Positions 7,101 through 16,587 of a DNA stretch of 64,000 nucleotides are shown here, in pieces (the first letter of the stretch is position 1; each line of letters opens with the position of its first letter). Made by a program: the position numbers and the translations under genes. Source of the stretch: Candidatus Gastranaerophilales bacterium (GTDB taxonomy: Bacteria > Cyanobacteriota > Vampirovibrionia > Gastranaerophilales > Gastranaerophilaceae); contig CALUYS010000003.1 in the NCBI GenBank assembly GCA_944325065.1, forward strand, positions 62,001 to 126,000, in the 5' to 3' direction. The notes under the pieces were generated by a model. The model saw only the letters and a program-made list of their open reading frames with translations, did not search any database and was not told the DNA's origin.

Positions 7101-9317
7101 ATGACAATTAACAAAATGACACTTGCTGCTGCTTTAAGTATTGGTCTTTTAGCAAGTAGCGTATCAATTAGTGCAGCAACAATTGATGATATAACAGGAA
7201 TGAATTTAGCTGCTTGTCCTATATCTGGATGTAAAACTAAAGTAACACCACATAATGCAAAATGTCCAAAATGTATGCAACCTAAGGAAAATTGCAATTG
7301 TAATCCTTGTGAATGTGATCCATGTGGAGCAGCTGCACCTTGTGATCCTTGTGTAAAACCTTGTGATGAGCCGTGTGATCCATGTTCAAAAAAGAAGAAA
7401 AAATGTGATCCTTGTGAATGTGACCCCTGTGGAGCAGCTCCTGCACCATGTGATTGCCCTCCAATGGCAAATTGTCCAGATAATGGTGATCCAACTTGTG
7501 CTGTATGTCCAAATACTTCAAATTTAAGTAATTCACAACGTCAACAAATTTATGCTTATCCATATGCTGTATATGGTGGAAATAATGTAGTTGGTGAATA
7601 TAATAATGGTATTGCAATAAACGAATCACCATATACACCTTGTCCAAGTTGTGCAACAAGTCATATACCTTGTGAAAATGCTTTAAGTGCTTGTACAGAT
7701 GGTGTTCCTATCGCAAGATCTGAATGTGACCCTTGTGGAGCAGCTCCTTGTAATACATGTGATCCTTGTGCTACAAAATCAAATACATCTTTCAGTTGGT
7801 TGAATCCTTTTAATAAAAGTAATAATGATTGCTCAACAGGAAAAGCTTGTCAAATACCAGTAGTAACAAATACATGTAATTCTTGTGGATGTGGAGTCCC
7901 TGTAGTGGAAAATAACTGTGGATGTCCTATACAAATACAAACTCAAACTAGCATGGATGTTTGTAAGAAGACATTAGAACCTTTTACAATGTCTCAAACA
8001 GGTGCTGCAGCTCCATTAATGAGTGTATTCCCTGATGTACCACAAGGATATTGGGCTGGATGCGAAATTAATAGATTAGCTGAAAATGATATAATTGTAG
8101 GCTATCCAGATAGAACATTTAAACCTTCACTTCCTGTATCACGTGCTGAATTAGCTTCAATGACTATTAAAGGGTTCAACTTGAATGATAATATGACTTG
8201 CCCTCAAACTCATTTTAAAGATGTACCTAAAAATCATTGGGCTAACAAGATTATTAATAAAGCAGTTGCTAATGGTCTAATGTGTGGATATCCAAACAAC
8301 ATGTTTAAGCCAAACGAAACTGTTTCTCGTGCTGAAGCATTAACTATCTTAGCAAAAGGTATAAATTGTGAAATGACAGATTGTCAAGCTCGTGAAATTT
8401 TAAGTCAATATTGTGATGGTGATAATGTTCCATCTTGGGCTACTATTGGTGTTGCTAAATCACTTCAAGCAGGTGTATTGGCAAATTCGCCACAACCTAA
8501 AAATATTAATCCAAATAACGATGCAAGTCGTGCTGATATAGCTTCAATGTTACAATCAGTTCGTGTAGCTATCGGTTATGATACTCAAGACAAAGTAACT
8601 TTGAATGATGGATGTCCTTGTGAAAATAGTAAAGCTTATGTTGAGAAAGAAACCACTGTAAAAGTTCCTACACTTCAACTATGCTTTAATGATGAAATAA
8701 GTGCAAAACATGCCAATATTGGCGACAGATTTGCTGCTCGTACTATTGATGCTGTGACAATTGATGGACAATGTTTCCCAGCTGGTTCTGTTGTACACGG
8801 TGTTGTAACTGAAGTTATTCGTCCTACAATGAAATGTAAGGGTGGATTAAAATTAAGCTTTAAAGATATACAAAATGGTAAATGTAAAGTTAATTTACCA
8901 AATCAAATTATAGTAGCTCAAGTTAACTCAATGAAACGTCCTAATTTCTTTGCAAAACTTGTTGAAGCTCCATTTACTTGGACAGGTGGTATTTTAGGTA
9001 ACGTTGGACGTACTGTTGGTGGTGCTATTGTTAATGCAAGTAATGCTGTTGAATCAGTATTTGACGGTGTTGGTGTAGGTACCGGTGAAATATTTCAAGG
9101 TCAACTTGGTGCAGCTGGAAGAAGTTATGCTGATGCTATTAAAAATACAGTTAAGGCACCAATTGATGTAACTCGTACAGCTTTAAGTGGTACTATGGGA
9201 TTATTCGGATATACAGCTGATGAAATTACTTATCTTGTTGATAAAAATGGTATGAGAGTTTCTTCAGTTAATCCAAAAGAACAAGTTACTATTTCTTTTG
9301 GTTGTAACGAACAATAA
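7101..9317 (+). CDS. Cysteine-rich S-layer-homology (SLH) envelope protein
   Basis: A 738-residue exported protein. A signal peptide occupies about residues 1-27 (hydrophobic core LAAALSIGLLAS, cleavage after an A-rich stretch). Residues 36-290 hold about 40 cysteines, including repeated CECDPCGAA units and CDPC tetrads. Two good SLH domains follow (about 308-360 and 370-422, each with FxDVPxxxWA, a GYPxxxFKP turn and VSRAE) and a degenerate third (about 443-490). The C-terminal region (530-738) includes FPAGSVVHGVV, a beta-rich pattern. SLH domains bind pyruvylated cell-wall polymer, so the protein should anchor to the wall beneath or across the outer membrane. The ribosome site GGAGGAAAG is strong, suggesting high expression, and a perfect hairpin terminator follows. 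Confidence 0.9.
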   Translation: MTINKMTLAAALSIGLLASSVSISAATIDDITGMNLAACPISGCKTKVTPHNAKCPKCMQPKENCNCNPCECDPCGAAAPCDPCVKPCDEPCDPCSKKKKKCDPCECDPCGAAPAPCDCPPMANCPDNGDPTCAVCPNTSNLSNSQRQQIYAYPYAVYGGNNVVGEYNNGIAINESPYTPCPSCATSHIPCENALSACTDGVPIARSECDPCGAAPCNTCDPCATKSNTSFSWLNPFNKSNNDCSTGKACQIPVVTNTCNSCGCGVPVVENNCGCPIQIQTQTSMDVCKKTLEPFTMSQTGAAAPLMSVFPDVPQGYWAGCEINRLAENDIIVGYPDRTFKPSLPVSRAELASMTIKGFNLNDNMTCPQTHFKDVPKNHWANKIINKAVANGLMCGYPNNMFKPNETVSRAEALTILAKGINCEMTDCQAREILSQYCDGDNVPSWATIGVAKSLQAGVLANSPQPKNINPNNDASRADIASMLQSVRVAIGYDTQDKVTLNDGCPCENSKAYVEKETTVKVPTLQLCFNDEISAKHANIGDRFAARTIDAVTIDGQCFPAGSVVHGVVTEVIRPTMKCKGGLKLSFKDIQNGKCKVNLPNQIIVAQVNSMKRPNFFAKLVEAPFTWTGGILGNVGRTVGGAIVNASNAVESVFDGVGVGTGEIFQGQLGAAGRSYADAIKNTVKAPIDVTRTALSGTMGLFGYTADEITYLVDKNGMRVSSVNPKEQVTISFGCNEQ

Positions 9318-9341
9318 TCGATTATTTCTATAAATAATTTA

Positions 9342-9378
9342 AAAATCCGTACAATAAACAAATTATTGTACGGATTTT
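9342..9378 (+). terminator. Perfect 16-bp hairpin after the SLH gene
   Basis: Arms 9342-9357 and 9363-9378 are exact complements with a five-base loop, followed by a T-rich run. The flanking A and T tracts let it work for both the SLH gene and the convergent gene ending at 9395. Confidence 0.85.
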
Positions 9379-9394
9379 GTTTTTATATTGAATT

Positions 9395-10069
9395 TTATCT
9401 AAAAAGATTCGGAAAATACATCCTTGCAATAGAAAGAAGTCTCATATTAGGAATACTAAAGTCATTGAAGCTCTCAATAAATCCTAATTTGCTATCAACT
9501 TTTTTCATCCAATTATTAAGTTTGCTAATTTCTTCATCAAATTTTTTAATACCTTCTTGAATTTCGGGGTTGTTTTTAATATATTTCACTATCCTATTCC
9601 ACGTGACTCTTGTAAATTTACGAAATTTGTCATATAAGACATCGTCATTAAATTTATTTTCTATTATCGCAGTTGTTTTTTCTTCAACAGCTTTTTGTAT
9701 TTTGTCATCAAGTATTTGGTTTGTTGTTTCATTAACTTTTTGGGTAACTTTATTGTTAATTATTTCATTTGATTTCTCATTGAGTGTTTTAACAACTTTG
9801 TCGTTAATTATTTCGTTGGATTTTTCATCAAGTATTTTGGATATTTTTTCATCCAGTATTTTTTTATAAGCTTTTTTGTTTTTGTGAGAAGAAATAATTG
9901 CAAAAGTTGCAACACCAAGTGCTGCAAGTGCTGTTACACCAAGCACAATTTCGGTTGTGCTTAAAGTTTTTTTATTTTTTTCCTCTTTATTGTCTTCATT
10001 TTTTTTAAAAGAAATAGAATTGTGATTATTAATATTTAAATTTGGGATTTTATTATTCAATAATTTCAT
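9395..10069 (-). CDS. Orphan single-pass membrane protein with five 16-residue repeats
   Basis: A 224-residue protein of unknown family. The N-terminal 38 residues are polar and contain NSISFK (residues 17-22), similar to a leader motif of other orphans here. One membrane helix covers about 41-62. Residues 68-147 are five units of exactly 16 residues with the pattern KxxxIIxxKVxxxxNE, predicted as a long helix or coiled coil. The C-terminus (150-224) is helical and basic/aromatic. The start has an AGGAG site and lies four bases past the stop of the 855-residue gene, so the two form one transcription unit. A structural or scaffold role is only a guess. Confidence 0.7.
   Translation of the reverse strand: MKLLNNKIPNLNINNHNSISFKKNEDNKEEKNKKTLSTTEIVLGVTALAALGVATFAIISSHKNKKAYKKILDEKISKILDEKSNEIINDKVVKTLNEKSNEIINNKVTQKVNETTNQILDDKIQKAVEEKTTAIIENKFNDDVLYDKFRKFTRVTWNRIVKYIKNNPEIQEGIKKFDEEISKLNNWMKKVDSKLGFIESFNDFSIPNMRLLSIARMYFPNLFR
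9629..9868 (-). repeat. Five tandem 48-bp units coding for 16-residue repeats
   Basis: Residues 68-147 of the protein at 9395-10069 divide into five units of 16 residues without gaps. Units 2 and 3 (KSNEIIN then D or N, then KV) are nearly identical, showing expansion by tandem duplication of 48 bp. Confidence 0.8.
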
Positions 10070-10073
10070 TATT

Positions 10074-12641
10074 TTAATCTCCTAATAAATTACTTATACC
10101 ATTAATTAATTTTTTTGCTGCTGTTATCGGTATTTTAGCTATTGTATTTAAATAACCACCATTTTCTTGAACCGTATCACCAATTCTTTGTAATAAATTT
10201 CGATTTCTTCTCGCATCTTCAATTTGAAGAATTTGTTGGTTTTGGATTTGTTTATATTCTTCAACTTTTAATGTATATTCACTTTGAAGTTGCATTAATT
10301 GTAACATCATTTCATCCTGATGTTCGATTCTTTGTTCTTCTATTTGAGCATATGCAATTTCAATCCACTTTTGAGCATTTTTCATTTCTTGTTCAATACG
10401 TCTGTTTTGAGCTTCAATCAATAAAGCTTGTTTTCTTTCTTCACTTGATATTGCAAGTTCTTCAAGGCGTTTATTTATCTTAAAATGTGCATCTTCAATT
10501 TCCAATCTTGCTTTTTCGATACGTTCATTATATTCAAGTTTTTTCTGCTCCAAATTTTCAAGATTTGTCATATGTTTATCCATAATCCTTAGATAATCTC
10601 TTTTTAATTCATCTTGTCGTTCTAAATGTCGATTTCTTGCTTTTTGTTCTTCTTCCTTTAACGCATTTTTCATGGCGGCTTTTTTTTCCTTTAACTTATC
10701 CATACGTTCTTGGTGAGCGCGTTCGGTATATAATCTTTCAAATTCTATTTCTTTATCCAATTGTAATCTTTGTTGTTCTAAACTCATTCCTGAATTAATA
10801 ATTGGAGCTATACGTCTTTTTGCAAATTCTCTTTCTTTTTTTGCCTCATGCATATCTATCATTTTTGTTCTAAAAGTGTGTTTCATAAAAACTTTATTGG
10901 AATTTTCTTCAATATAATCTGAACCTATATTGTAAATTGATGGTAAACCAATATAATCTGAATTTTCGATAACTAAATTTTCTTTAACGAAATTTAATTT
11001 AGGAAATGAAATGTCTTTTGCGTTTTTTATAATTAATGAGCCATTAATATTTACAAGTGACGGAAAGTTTAAATCTTTATGATTTTCTAAAGCAAAATCA
11101 CCATGAATTGTTGTTATATCTTGAAATAATAAATTTAGTTGTTCGCTGCTTCTATTTTCAAATAGTTTATTTGTCTTGGTTAAATCAATCATTAATGTGT
11201 TATTTATAACTTTAAATTCACGATATAAAGCATCTTTTTCTGTTTTTACAGGTATTCTTACCTTGCTACTATTATCTTGTTGAATAATATTTACCTCTTC
11301 TAAGTCTGGCATTTCTACTTTACTTTTTTGGATTATTAAATCTCCTCTAATGACTTTTAGTTTTGGAGTTTTTACATCCGAACCTTCTAAAATAGTTAAA
11401 GAGCCATCTATATTTTCTAATGAAGGTAGTTCGCAATCCTTTTGTTCACTAATTGTTAAATTTCCTTTAATTTCTGTAATGTCTTTAAATACTATATTTA
11501 AGGCTTCTTTATCTAAATTGAGAAATTCACTATGTTTTTCTTCACTCCACTGAGTTGTGTCAAGTATAATTTTATCTTTTTCCTGTTTAAGATTTAAAAA
11601 ATCTTTAATATATTCTGTTTGTAATACATTATACATTGAGTTTTTAAGTTTAAAGACATTTGAGAAAAAAGCAGGATTTGAACCTGTTTTAATGCGATTT
11701 GTTGCAACATCTTCTATATTTTTAATTAAACTTATAGCATTTCTTGTTTCATTTGTATTAAAAGCATTTTTATTAATGTAAGGTATTATTTCATGTATCA
11801 TAATATTCATCATAAAATTAGACAGTTCTCTATCGTCAGCTATTTTACATACTTGCAGCATTTCGTCATTAATTTGTTTTGCATATGTCGTATCATCAAT
11901 ATGTGCAACAAATGGAAGTTTCATATCATTTATATTTTGAACTACATAATTAGCATTTTCTGTTTCAACAAATGCACCTTCTTTTGTTACAACTAAATCG
12001 GTTTCATCTTCAGGGTCGACTAATTTTGAGGTCTTATATAACATCATAAAATCTTGTGAAAAATGAAATGTATTTTTAGATAACTTTTGAATCCTTACAC
12101 CTAAATCATTTAAAATATAAGGTGGCTCAATATTTAAAGGCTCCGAAATAACTTCTGCAACACTATTACTTTTATTATTTGGTCTAACAATTACTGTATA
12201 TGTTTCATTATCAATTGTTTTTACGGAAACTATTTTATCATCACTAAAATTGACTAGATTTGTTATTGAGATGTTAGGAATACTTTTTCTTGTATTTTCA
12301 TCCAATTCATCAAATGCATCCATAAAAGAACGACCATTTGTATTAATATTTTTAAATAATTCTTTTGTTGATTTTGATAATTTATTAACCACTTTTGAAA
12401 AATCCTTAAAAATATCGTGGCGCATGGTTATGAGTCTATTTTCGCCATAGAGTTTAACGCTTTTAACTGGAGCACCAAAACTTATTATATCTCTTTTAAA
12501 ATTCCCTTTATCTATTTTTGGATTCTCAAATTTTAATGGACAAGTTACCTTACCTCTCTTTCCATCACTCAATTGAAGTGCTTTCTTTGGATAAACTTGA
12601 TTTTTATTAAACTTACTAATGTTTTGATTTTGAATTTTCAT
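10074..12641 (-). CDS. Large orphan protein with beta-solenoid-like repeats and long coiled coil
   Basis: An 855-residue protein I do not recognise as a named family. The leader contains IISFGAP (residues 52-58). Residues 60-350 are a globular region without clear similarity. Residues about 375-590 contain two related blocks of short repeats (LFQDITTIHGDF, SLVNINGSLII types), about 22 residues each with GxLxI strands. They resemble receptor-L or BspA-like beta solenoids. Residues about 640-810 are a highly charged E/K/R/Q coiled coil, and the end (ITAAKKLINGISNLLG) is an amphipathic helix. No signal peptide or membrane segment is evident. It is co-transcribed with the repeat protein at 9395-10069. 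Confidence 0.75.
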   Translation of the reverse strand: MKIQNQNISKFNKNQVYPKKALQLSDGKRGKVTCPLKFENPKIDKGNFKRDIISFGAPVKSVKLYGENRLITMRHDIFKDFSKVVNKLSKSTKELFKNINTNGRSFMDAFDELDENTRKSIPNISITNLVNFSDDKIVSVKTIDNETYTVIVRPNNKSNSVAEVISEPLNIEPPYILNDLGVRIQKLSKNTFHFSQDFMMLYKTSKLVDPEDETDLVVTKEGAFVETENANYVVQNINDMKLPFVAHIDDTTYAKQINDEMLQVCKIADDRELSNFMMNIMIHEIIPYINKNAFNTNETRNAISLIKNIEDVATNRIKTGSNPAFFSNVFKLKNSMYNVLQTEYIKDFLNLKQEKDKIILDTTQWSEEKHSEFLNLDKEALNIVFKDITEIKGNLTISEQKDCELPSLENIDGSLTILEGSDVKTPKLKVIRGDLIIQKSKVEMPDLEEVNIIQQDNSSKVRIPVKTEKDALYREFKVINNTLMIDLTKTNKLFENRSSEQLNLLFQDITTIHGDFALENHKDLNFPSLVNINGSLIIKNAKDISFPKLNFVKENLVIENSDYIGLPSIYNIGSDYIEENSNKVFMKHTFRTKMIDMHEAKKEREFAKRRIAPIINSGMSLEQQRLQLDKEIEFERLYTERAHQERMDKLKEKKAAMKNALKEEEQKARNRHLERQDELKRDYLRIMDKHMTNLENLEQKKLEYNERIEKARLEIEDAHFKINKRLEELAISSEERKQALLIEAQNRRIEQEMKNAQKWIEIAYAQIEEQRIEHQDEMMLQLMQLQSEYTLKVEEYKQIQNQQILQIEDARRNRNLLQRIGDTVQENGGYLNTIAKIPITAAKKLINGISNLLGD

Positions 12642-12822
12642 AAAGTCTCATTTTCTCTCTATTGCTTCTATGTTAAATATAAGTATAAAGACCACATTTA
12701 TAATATTTATATTAACACTTTATCTCTTTACTCATATAAAAATTCTAAAAAAAAAATTTGCTATTTTACTTTTATAACTTTTACAAAAATTTACACGTAA
12801 AATTGTACATAAATAATAAATC

Positions 12823-12852
12823 TTGAAAATGGATAAATTGTGGTATTATAAA
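12823..12852 (+). promoter_or_regulatory. Possible sigma-70-type promoter for the Ski2-like helicase
   Basis: TTGAAA (12823-12828) and TATAAA (12847-12852) are separated by 18 bp and lie 30 bp before the GTG start. The gap 12642-12881 between divergent genes holds nothing else I can recognise. Confidence 0.4.
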
Positions 12853-12881
12853 TAATGTAAAGTTTATATGAGATAATAAAA

Positions 12882-15170
12882 GTGTACGAATTTAAATTTA
12901 AACTTGATAATTTTCAAAAAGAAGCTTTAGATTATATAGAAAACGGAAAAAGTGTTGTGGTATGTGCACCAACAGGTGCTGGTAAAACTTGTATCGGTGA
13001 ATTTGCTATAATTAAAGCTTTAAAAAACAATGAAAAAATTTTTTATACAACACCTTTAAAAGCACTGTCAAATCAAAAGTTTAGTGATTTTCAAAAAAAA
13101 TACGGTAAAGAAAATGTCGGGTTGTTAACAGGTGATACTTCAATTAATAGAAACGCTAATATTGTTGTGATGACAACTGAAGTTTTTCGTAATATGCTTT
13201 ATGGTACGAATTTTGGAACTTTAGGTGAAAATTTAAAAAACGTAAAATATGTTGTTCTTGATGAAGTTCATTATATGAATGATGAACAAAGAGGAACTGT
13301 ATGGGAAGAAAGTATAATTTATTGTCCAAGTGATATACAAATAATTGCTTTAAGTGCTACAATTCATAATTCACTTGAATTAACAAAGTGGATAAATTCT
13401 ATTCATTCAAAAACTGAACTTGTTTATACTGATTTTCGTCCTGTTCCTTTAAAACATTATCATTTTGATCCAAGTCAACCTAATGAGCTTTTCCCTCTTT
13501 TGACTCCTAATGGAAAATTAAATAGTAAAATTAATGATCAAAAAAGAGAATATAGTAAGAAAAATAAAAAAAGTAATACTTTAAATTTAACAAATCTAAT
13601 ACATTTATTATATAAAAACAATATGCTTCCTGCTATTTATTTTACATTTTCTCGAAAAAAATGTGATGAGCAAATGGAAAAATGTGCAAAATTTGATTTA
13701 ACAACAAAAGAAGAACGTTTAAAAATTAAACAATATATTGATGAATTTATAATAGATAATCCATACTTGTATAACAATAAAAATTTAGATTATTTATATT
13801 GTGGAGTAGCATCTCATCATGCAGGGTTATTACCATCTTTAAAATCTTTAACAGAAAAGCTTTTTCAATTAGGATTAATAAAAGTTGTTTTTGCAACAGA
13901 AACTTTAGCAGCTGGGATAAATATGCCAGCGAGGACTACCGTTATAAGTTCAATTTCAAAACGAACAGATTCAGGACATAGAATATTAACTGCGAATGAA
14001 TTTCTTCAAATGTCTGGGCGTGCAGGACGTCGTGGTATGGATGAAGTTGGTTTTGTAGTGACTATTGGCAATCAGTTTGAAACTTGTGAAGATATTGCTA
14101 AACTTGTTAAAAGCAAATCAAATCCATTGGAAAGTAAGTTTACTCCAAGATATTCAATGGTTGTTAATTTGCTACAAAGATTTTCAATGAATGAAGCTAA
14201 GGAGCTTATTCTGAAAAGTTTTGGTTATTATACATCGACAGAACGTGTAAAACCTCTTATATCTTTCCAAAATCAACTAAATGATGAAGTTGAAAGAACT
14301 ATTAACTACCCTTGTATATATGGTCATAGTAAAGATGATTTTAATAATTATCAAAAATACAAAAATTTATTCGTTCAAACTAGACACGTTGTGAAAATGC
14401 TAAAAAAACAACTTAAAGATAAACATCATCCTGAAGTTGTCAAGTATGACAATTTATCAAAAGATTATTATGCAAAATTTAGTATATATAAGTGTGAAGC
14501 TTGTAAATGTTTTAAAAAACATAAAAAAAGTTTGGAACTTTTGGAACGTTTAAACAAAAGAAAAATAGCTTTATCAAAAGAAATAGAGTATCAAAAGGAT
14601 ATTTACTGGCAAAAATTTCTAAATCATTATAAAGTTTTAAATGATTTAAAGTATCTTGAAAATGATTATCCAACTCAAAAAGGTATATTGCTTAGTGTTT
14701 TAAGAACTGAGAATGAATTATACTTAAGCGAAATAATTTTAAGTCATATTCTAGACGATTTAAATGCGTATGACTTAGCTGCTATTATTTGTTCTATATT
14801 AACTGAAGATATAAGAAGTTCAACTTGTTTAAGTCAAATGCCTATAAGTCATAAACTTCGGGTTACTTTAAATAAAATAAAAAATATTAAAAGAGTTATA
14901 TCTAAAATTCAAGATGATAATAAGATTGTAGTGCCCATATTATTAAATTCATTTTATTCTCCACTGATTATTAGGTGGATGGAGAATCCTGTTTGGGAAG
15001 AAATAATTAATCTTGTTGATGTTCAAGAAGGTGATATTGTAAGAATTTTTAAACGTACTGTTGATATTTTGAAACAAATTATTCTTCTTCCAAATATTAA
15101 TGAAAATATAATTAATAGTGCAAAAGAAGCGATTAGTCTTATTTTAAAAGACCCGATTGATTTGAATTAA
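12882..15170 (+). CDS. Ski2-like (Mtr4/DSHCT-type) superfamily 2 RNA helicase
   Basis: A 762-residue ATP-dependent helicase of the type found in cyanobacteria and some other bacteria, presumably acting on RNA. The Walker A motif TGAGKT is at 31-36, motif II DEVH at 127-130, motif III SAT near 158, and motif VI QMSGRAGRRG near 375. A helicase C domain, then a Ski2-type winged-helix and arch-like helical part, then a shortened DSHCT-like C-terminus follow. Cysteines in KCEACKCFKKHKK (about residue 543) may bind zinc. The start is GTG; the frame is closed just upstream, so no longer form is possible. It is monocistronic, followed by relic DNA. Confidence 0.9.
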   Translation: MYEFKFKLDNFQKEALDYIENGKSVVVCAPTGAGKTCIGEFAIIKALKNNEKIFYTTPLKALSNQKFSDFQKKYGKENVGLLTGDTSINRNANIVVMTTEVFRNMLYGTNFGTLGENLKNVKYVVLDEVHYMNDEQRGTVWEESIIYCPSDIQIIALSATIHNSLELTKWINSIHSKTELVYTDFRPVPLKHYHFDPSQPNELFPLLTPNGKLNSKINDQKREYSKKNKKSNTLNLTNLIHLLYKNNMLPAIYFTFSRKKCDEQMEKCAKFDLTTKEERLKIKQYIDEFIIDNPYLYNNKNLDYLYCGVASHHAGLLPSLKSLTEKLFQLGLIKVVFATETLAAGINMPARTTVISSISKRTDSGHRILTANEFLQMSGRAGRRGMDEVGFVVTIGNQFETCEDIAKLVKSKSNPLESKFTPRYSMVVNLLQRFSMNEAKELILKSFGYYTSTERVKPLISFQNQLNDEVERTINYPCIYGHSKDDFNNYQKYKNLFVQTRHVVKMLKKQLKDKHHPEVVKYDNLSKDYYAKFSIYKCEACKCFKKHKKSLELLERLNKRKIALSKEIEYQKDIYWQKFLNHYKVLNDLKYLENDYPTQKGILLSVLRTENELYLSEIILSHILDDLNAYDLAAIICSILTEDIRSSTCLSQMPISHKLRVTLNKIKNIKRVISKIQDDNKIVVPILLNSFYSPLIIRWMENPVWEEIINLVDVQEGDIVRIFKRTVDILKQIILLPNINENIINSAKEAISLILKDPIDLN

Positions 15171-15395
15171 AAATTTTTTTTTGAAAATTTATTTTTTTTG
15201 TTCAAAAAGCATAAACAGATAAACTATGTTTATATTTTATTATATATTATCATATTAAGACCTGCGGGGAAGTATAATATTTTTGTGATTTTTTATAAAA
15301 TAAAGATATAATCATTGTTTTTATTTGTTTTTTTAACTTCAATCATTAAATCTAAGTCTTTTTTAATTTTTTGACCTATTTTTTTTTGGGGGGGG
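15171..15395. other. Gene-free stretch with possible gene remnant
   Basis: No intact gene. A weak hairpin (about 15211-15234) follows the helicase. On the reverse strand a frame running into a stop at about 15297 reads like the end of a protein (KKDLDLMIEVKKTNKN), possibly a decayed gene. An uninterrupted run of eight G (15388-15395) sits at the exact edge of the IS30 relic and stands out in this AT-rich DNA. Confidence 0.4.
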
Positions 15396-15640
15396 TAATT
15401 CAATAAAGAATTGCAACACTATGAATTTAAAAACTTGTTAATATGAAATATCATTAAGAATTTTCATTGACCTATTGTTAATCTAATTTTCAACATACGT
15501 GATTTTTTTCTTCTCTATTGTATTAAAATCTTTTCCTTTTTGGGAGTAAGTTCTAATTAGCCCATTAATATTTTCCGATGCTATTTGATTTTAGCATTTA
15601 ATTTCTACAACTATTACGTCATTACAATCTTTTCTCTCCA
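15396..15640 (-). pseudogene. IS30-family transposase relic, C-terminal part
   Basis: Reverse-strand translation gives ASENINGLIRTYSQKGKDF, matching the family's NENTNGLLRQYFPKGTDF region. It continues as TYVEN, stop, INNRSMKILNDISY, stop, QVFKF, which corresponds to the NNRPRKxLGYxTPxEVF segment of IS30 transposases. Several stops and a missing N-terminus show it is dead. The DNA matches the 3' ends of the relics at 17960-18720 and 40990-41510. It shares one stop codon with the latter. Confidence 0.75.
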
Positions 15641-15693
15641 TTTTATATTATATCTTAAGTAATAGAGGTAATATTGTTTTTTAAATTAATATA

Positions 15694-15729
15694 AAAAAAG
15701 AATTGGTGCTTTTATACCAATTCTTTTTT
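15694..15729 (-). terminator. Perfect 14-bp hairpin after the 103-residue gene
   Basis: Arms 15694-15707 and 15716-15729 pair exactly, with A and T tracts at both ends. It lies downstream of the reverse gene ending at 15772. Confidence 0.75.
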
Positions 15730-15771
15730 ATATAATAATTTATTTATTTATTTATTTATTTAAACAATTAT

Positions 15772-16083
15772 TTACTCTACGATGCAACTTTTTAAATATT
15801 TAATAGTTTCCAATTTAGCTTCGTATAAAAAACGTAAAAAGTCTAAATATTGCTGGCAATTTGCAGATAAAGTCAAGTTTATTTCAAATCCTTCCGAGCA
15901 AAAAGGTTCGTAATCATAAACAACATAGCTATTATATTTACTTTTCCATTCTTTTTTTTCAACCTTGCAGTTATTTTCTAATGCAACTTCTTCAAGCCAT
16001 GGTAAAATATTTTTATTTACATTACGAAACTCCGTTTGTTTACGAGGATTTACTCCACCTTGTGCATAGTTTTCAATTAACAT
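15772..16083 (-). CDS. Orphan hypothetical protein, 103 residues
   Basis: A small soluble protein beginning MLIENYAQGGVNPRKQTEF, with no signal or membrane segment and three cysteines. It looks alpha/beta: a helix around NILPWLEEVALEN, strands around YNSYVVYDYEPF and FEINLTLS, and a C-terminal helix. I do not recognise the family. A ribosome-site-like GGAG lies upstream of the ATG at 16083 and a clean terminator follows the stop, which together support a real single gene. The IS30 relic lies downstream. Confidence 0.65.
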   Translation of the reverse strand: MLIENYAQGGVNPRKQTEFRNVNKNILPWLEEVALENNCKVEKKEWKSKYNSYVVYDYEPFCSEGFEINLTLSANCQQYLDFLRFLYEAKLETIKYLKSCIVE

Positions 16084-16277
16084 TTTATAAACTCCAATGT
16101 CGTTTTATTATGTTGTTAATTTTAGTGTAAATAAAATTTTAAATAAAAAAAATAGACCAATGTACAATATTTTATATAAGAGTTTTGTACTATTTTTTTA
16201 TTTTTATATTTATGATGTCGAAAGATTTTATGTTATTATAAATATATGTAAATTTCTAAATAAAAAAAGGTGAAGTA

Positions 16278-16559
16278 ATGGAAAGTGATAAGAAAATTAT
16301 TGTAACTGTTTCAGGTATTGATAAAACTGGCATTGTTGCAAAAATAACTACAAAATTGGCTAAATATAATGTTAATATTGAAGACATTAAACAATCAATA
16401 TGTCAAGGGTATTTTGTAATGTTTTTGCTAGGGGGTATTGAAAATTCTAAATATTCATTTAGGGAAATTAAAGAAGCATTGCTTGAAGTTGGGAATGAAT
16501 TAGAACTTGAAGTTTGGGTACAAAAAAGAAAAATATTTGATAATATGCATAAGATATAA
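16278..16559 (+). CDS. ACT domain protein, UPF0237 family
   Basis: A 93-residue stand-alone ACT domain (beta-alpha-beta-beta-alpha-beta), starting with the typical KKIIVTVSGIDKTGIVAKIT, where GxDxxGIV is the ligand-binding turn. ACT domains bind amino acids or other small ligands and act as regulators. It is followed after 28 bp by the UPF0210 gene. This pairing is conserved in Firmicutes and other bacteria and suggests that the ACT protein regulates or partners the larger one. Confidence 0.93.
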   Translation: MESDKKIIVTVSGIDKTGIVAKITTKLAKYNVNIEDIKQSICQGYFVMFLLGGIENSKYSFREIKEALLEVGNELELEVWVQKRKIFDNMHKI

Positions 16560-16587
16560 TTAAATAATTAATAAATGGAGAAAAAAT

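Noticed and set aside
7282-7659. Reverse open frame of 125 codons rich in His and Asp inside the SLH gene
   Set aside because: It is the antisense shadow of the CDPC/CECDPC repeats; composition and position follow directly from the forward gene.
10142-10483. Forward open frame of 113 codons opposite the coiled coil
   Set aside because: Antisense of a charged coiled coil gives long aromatic and hydrophobic frames by chance; no start signal.
13799-13981. Second small gene inside the helicase region
   Set aside because: Shifted-frame shadow of the helicase coding sequence without a ribosome site.
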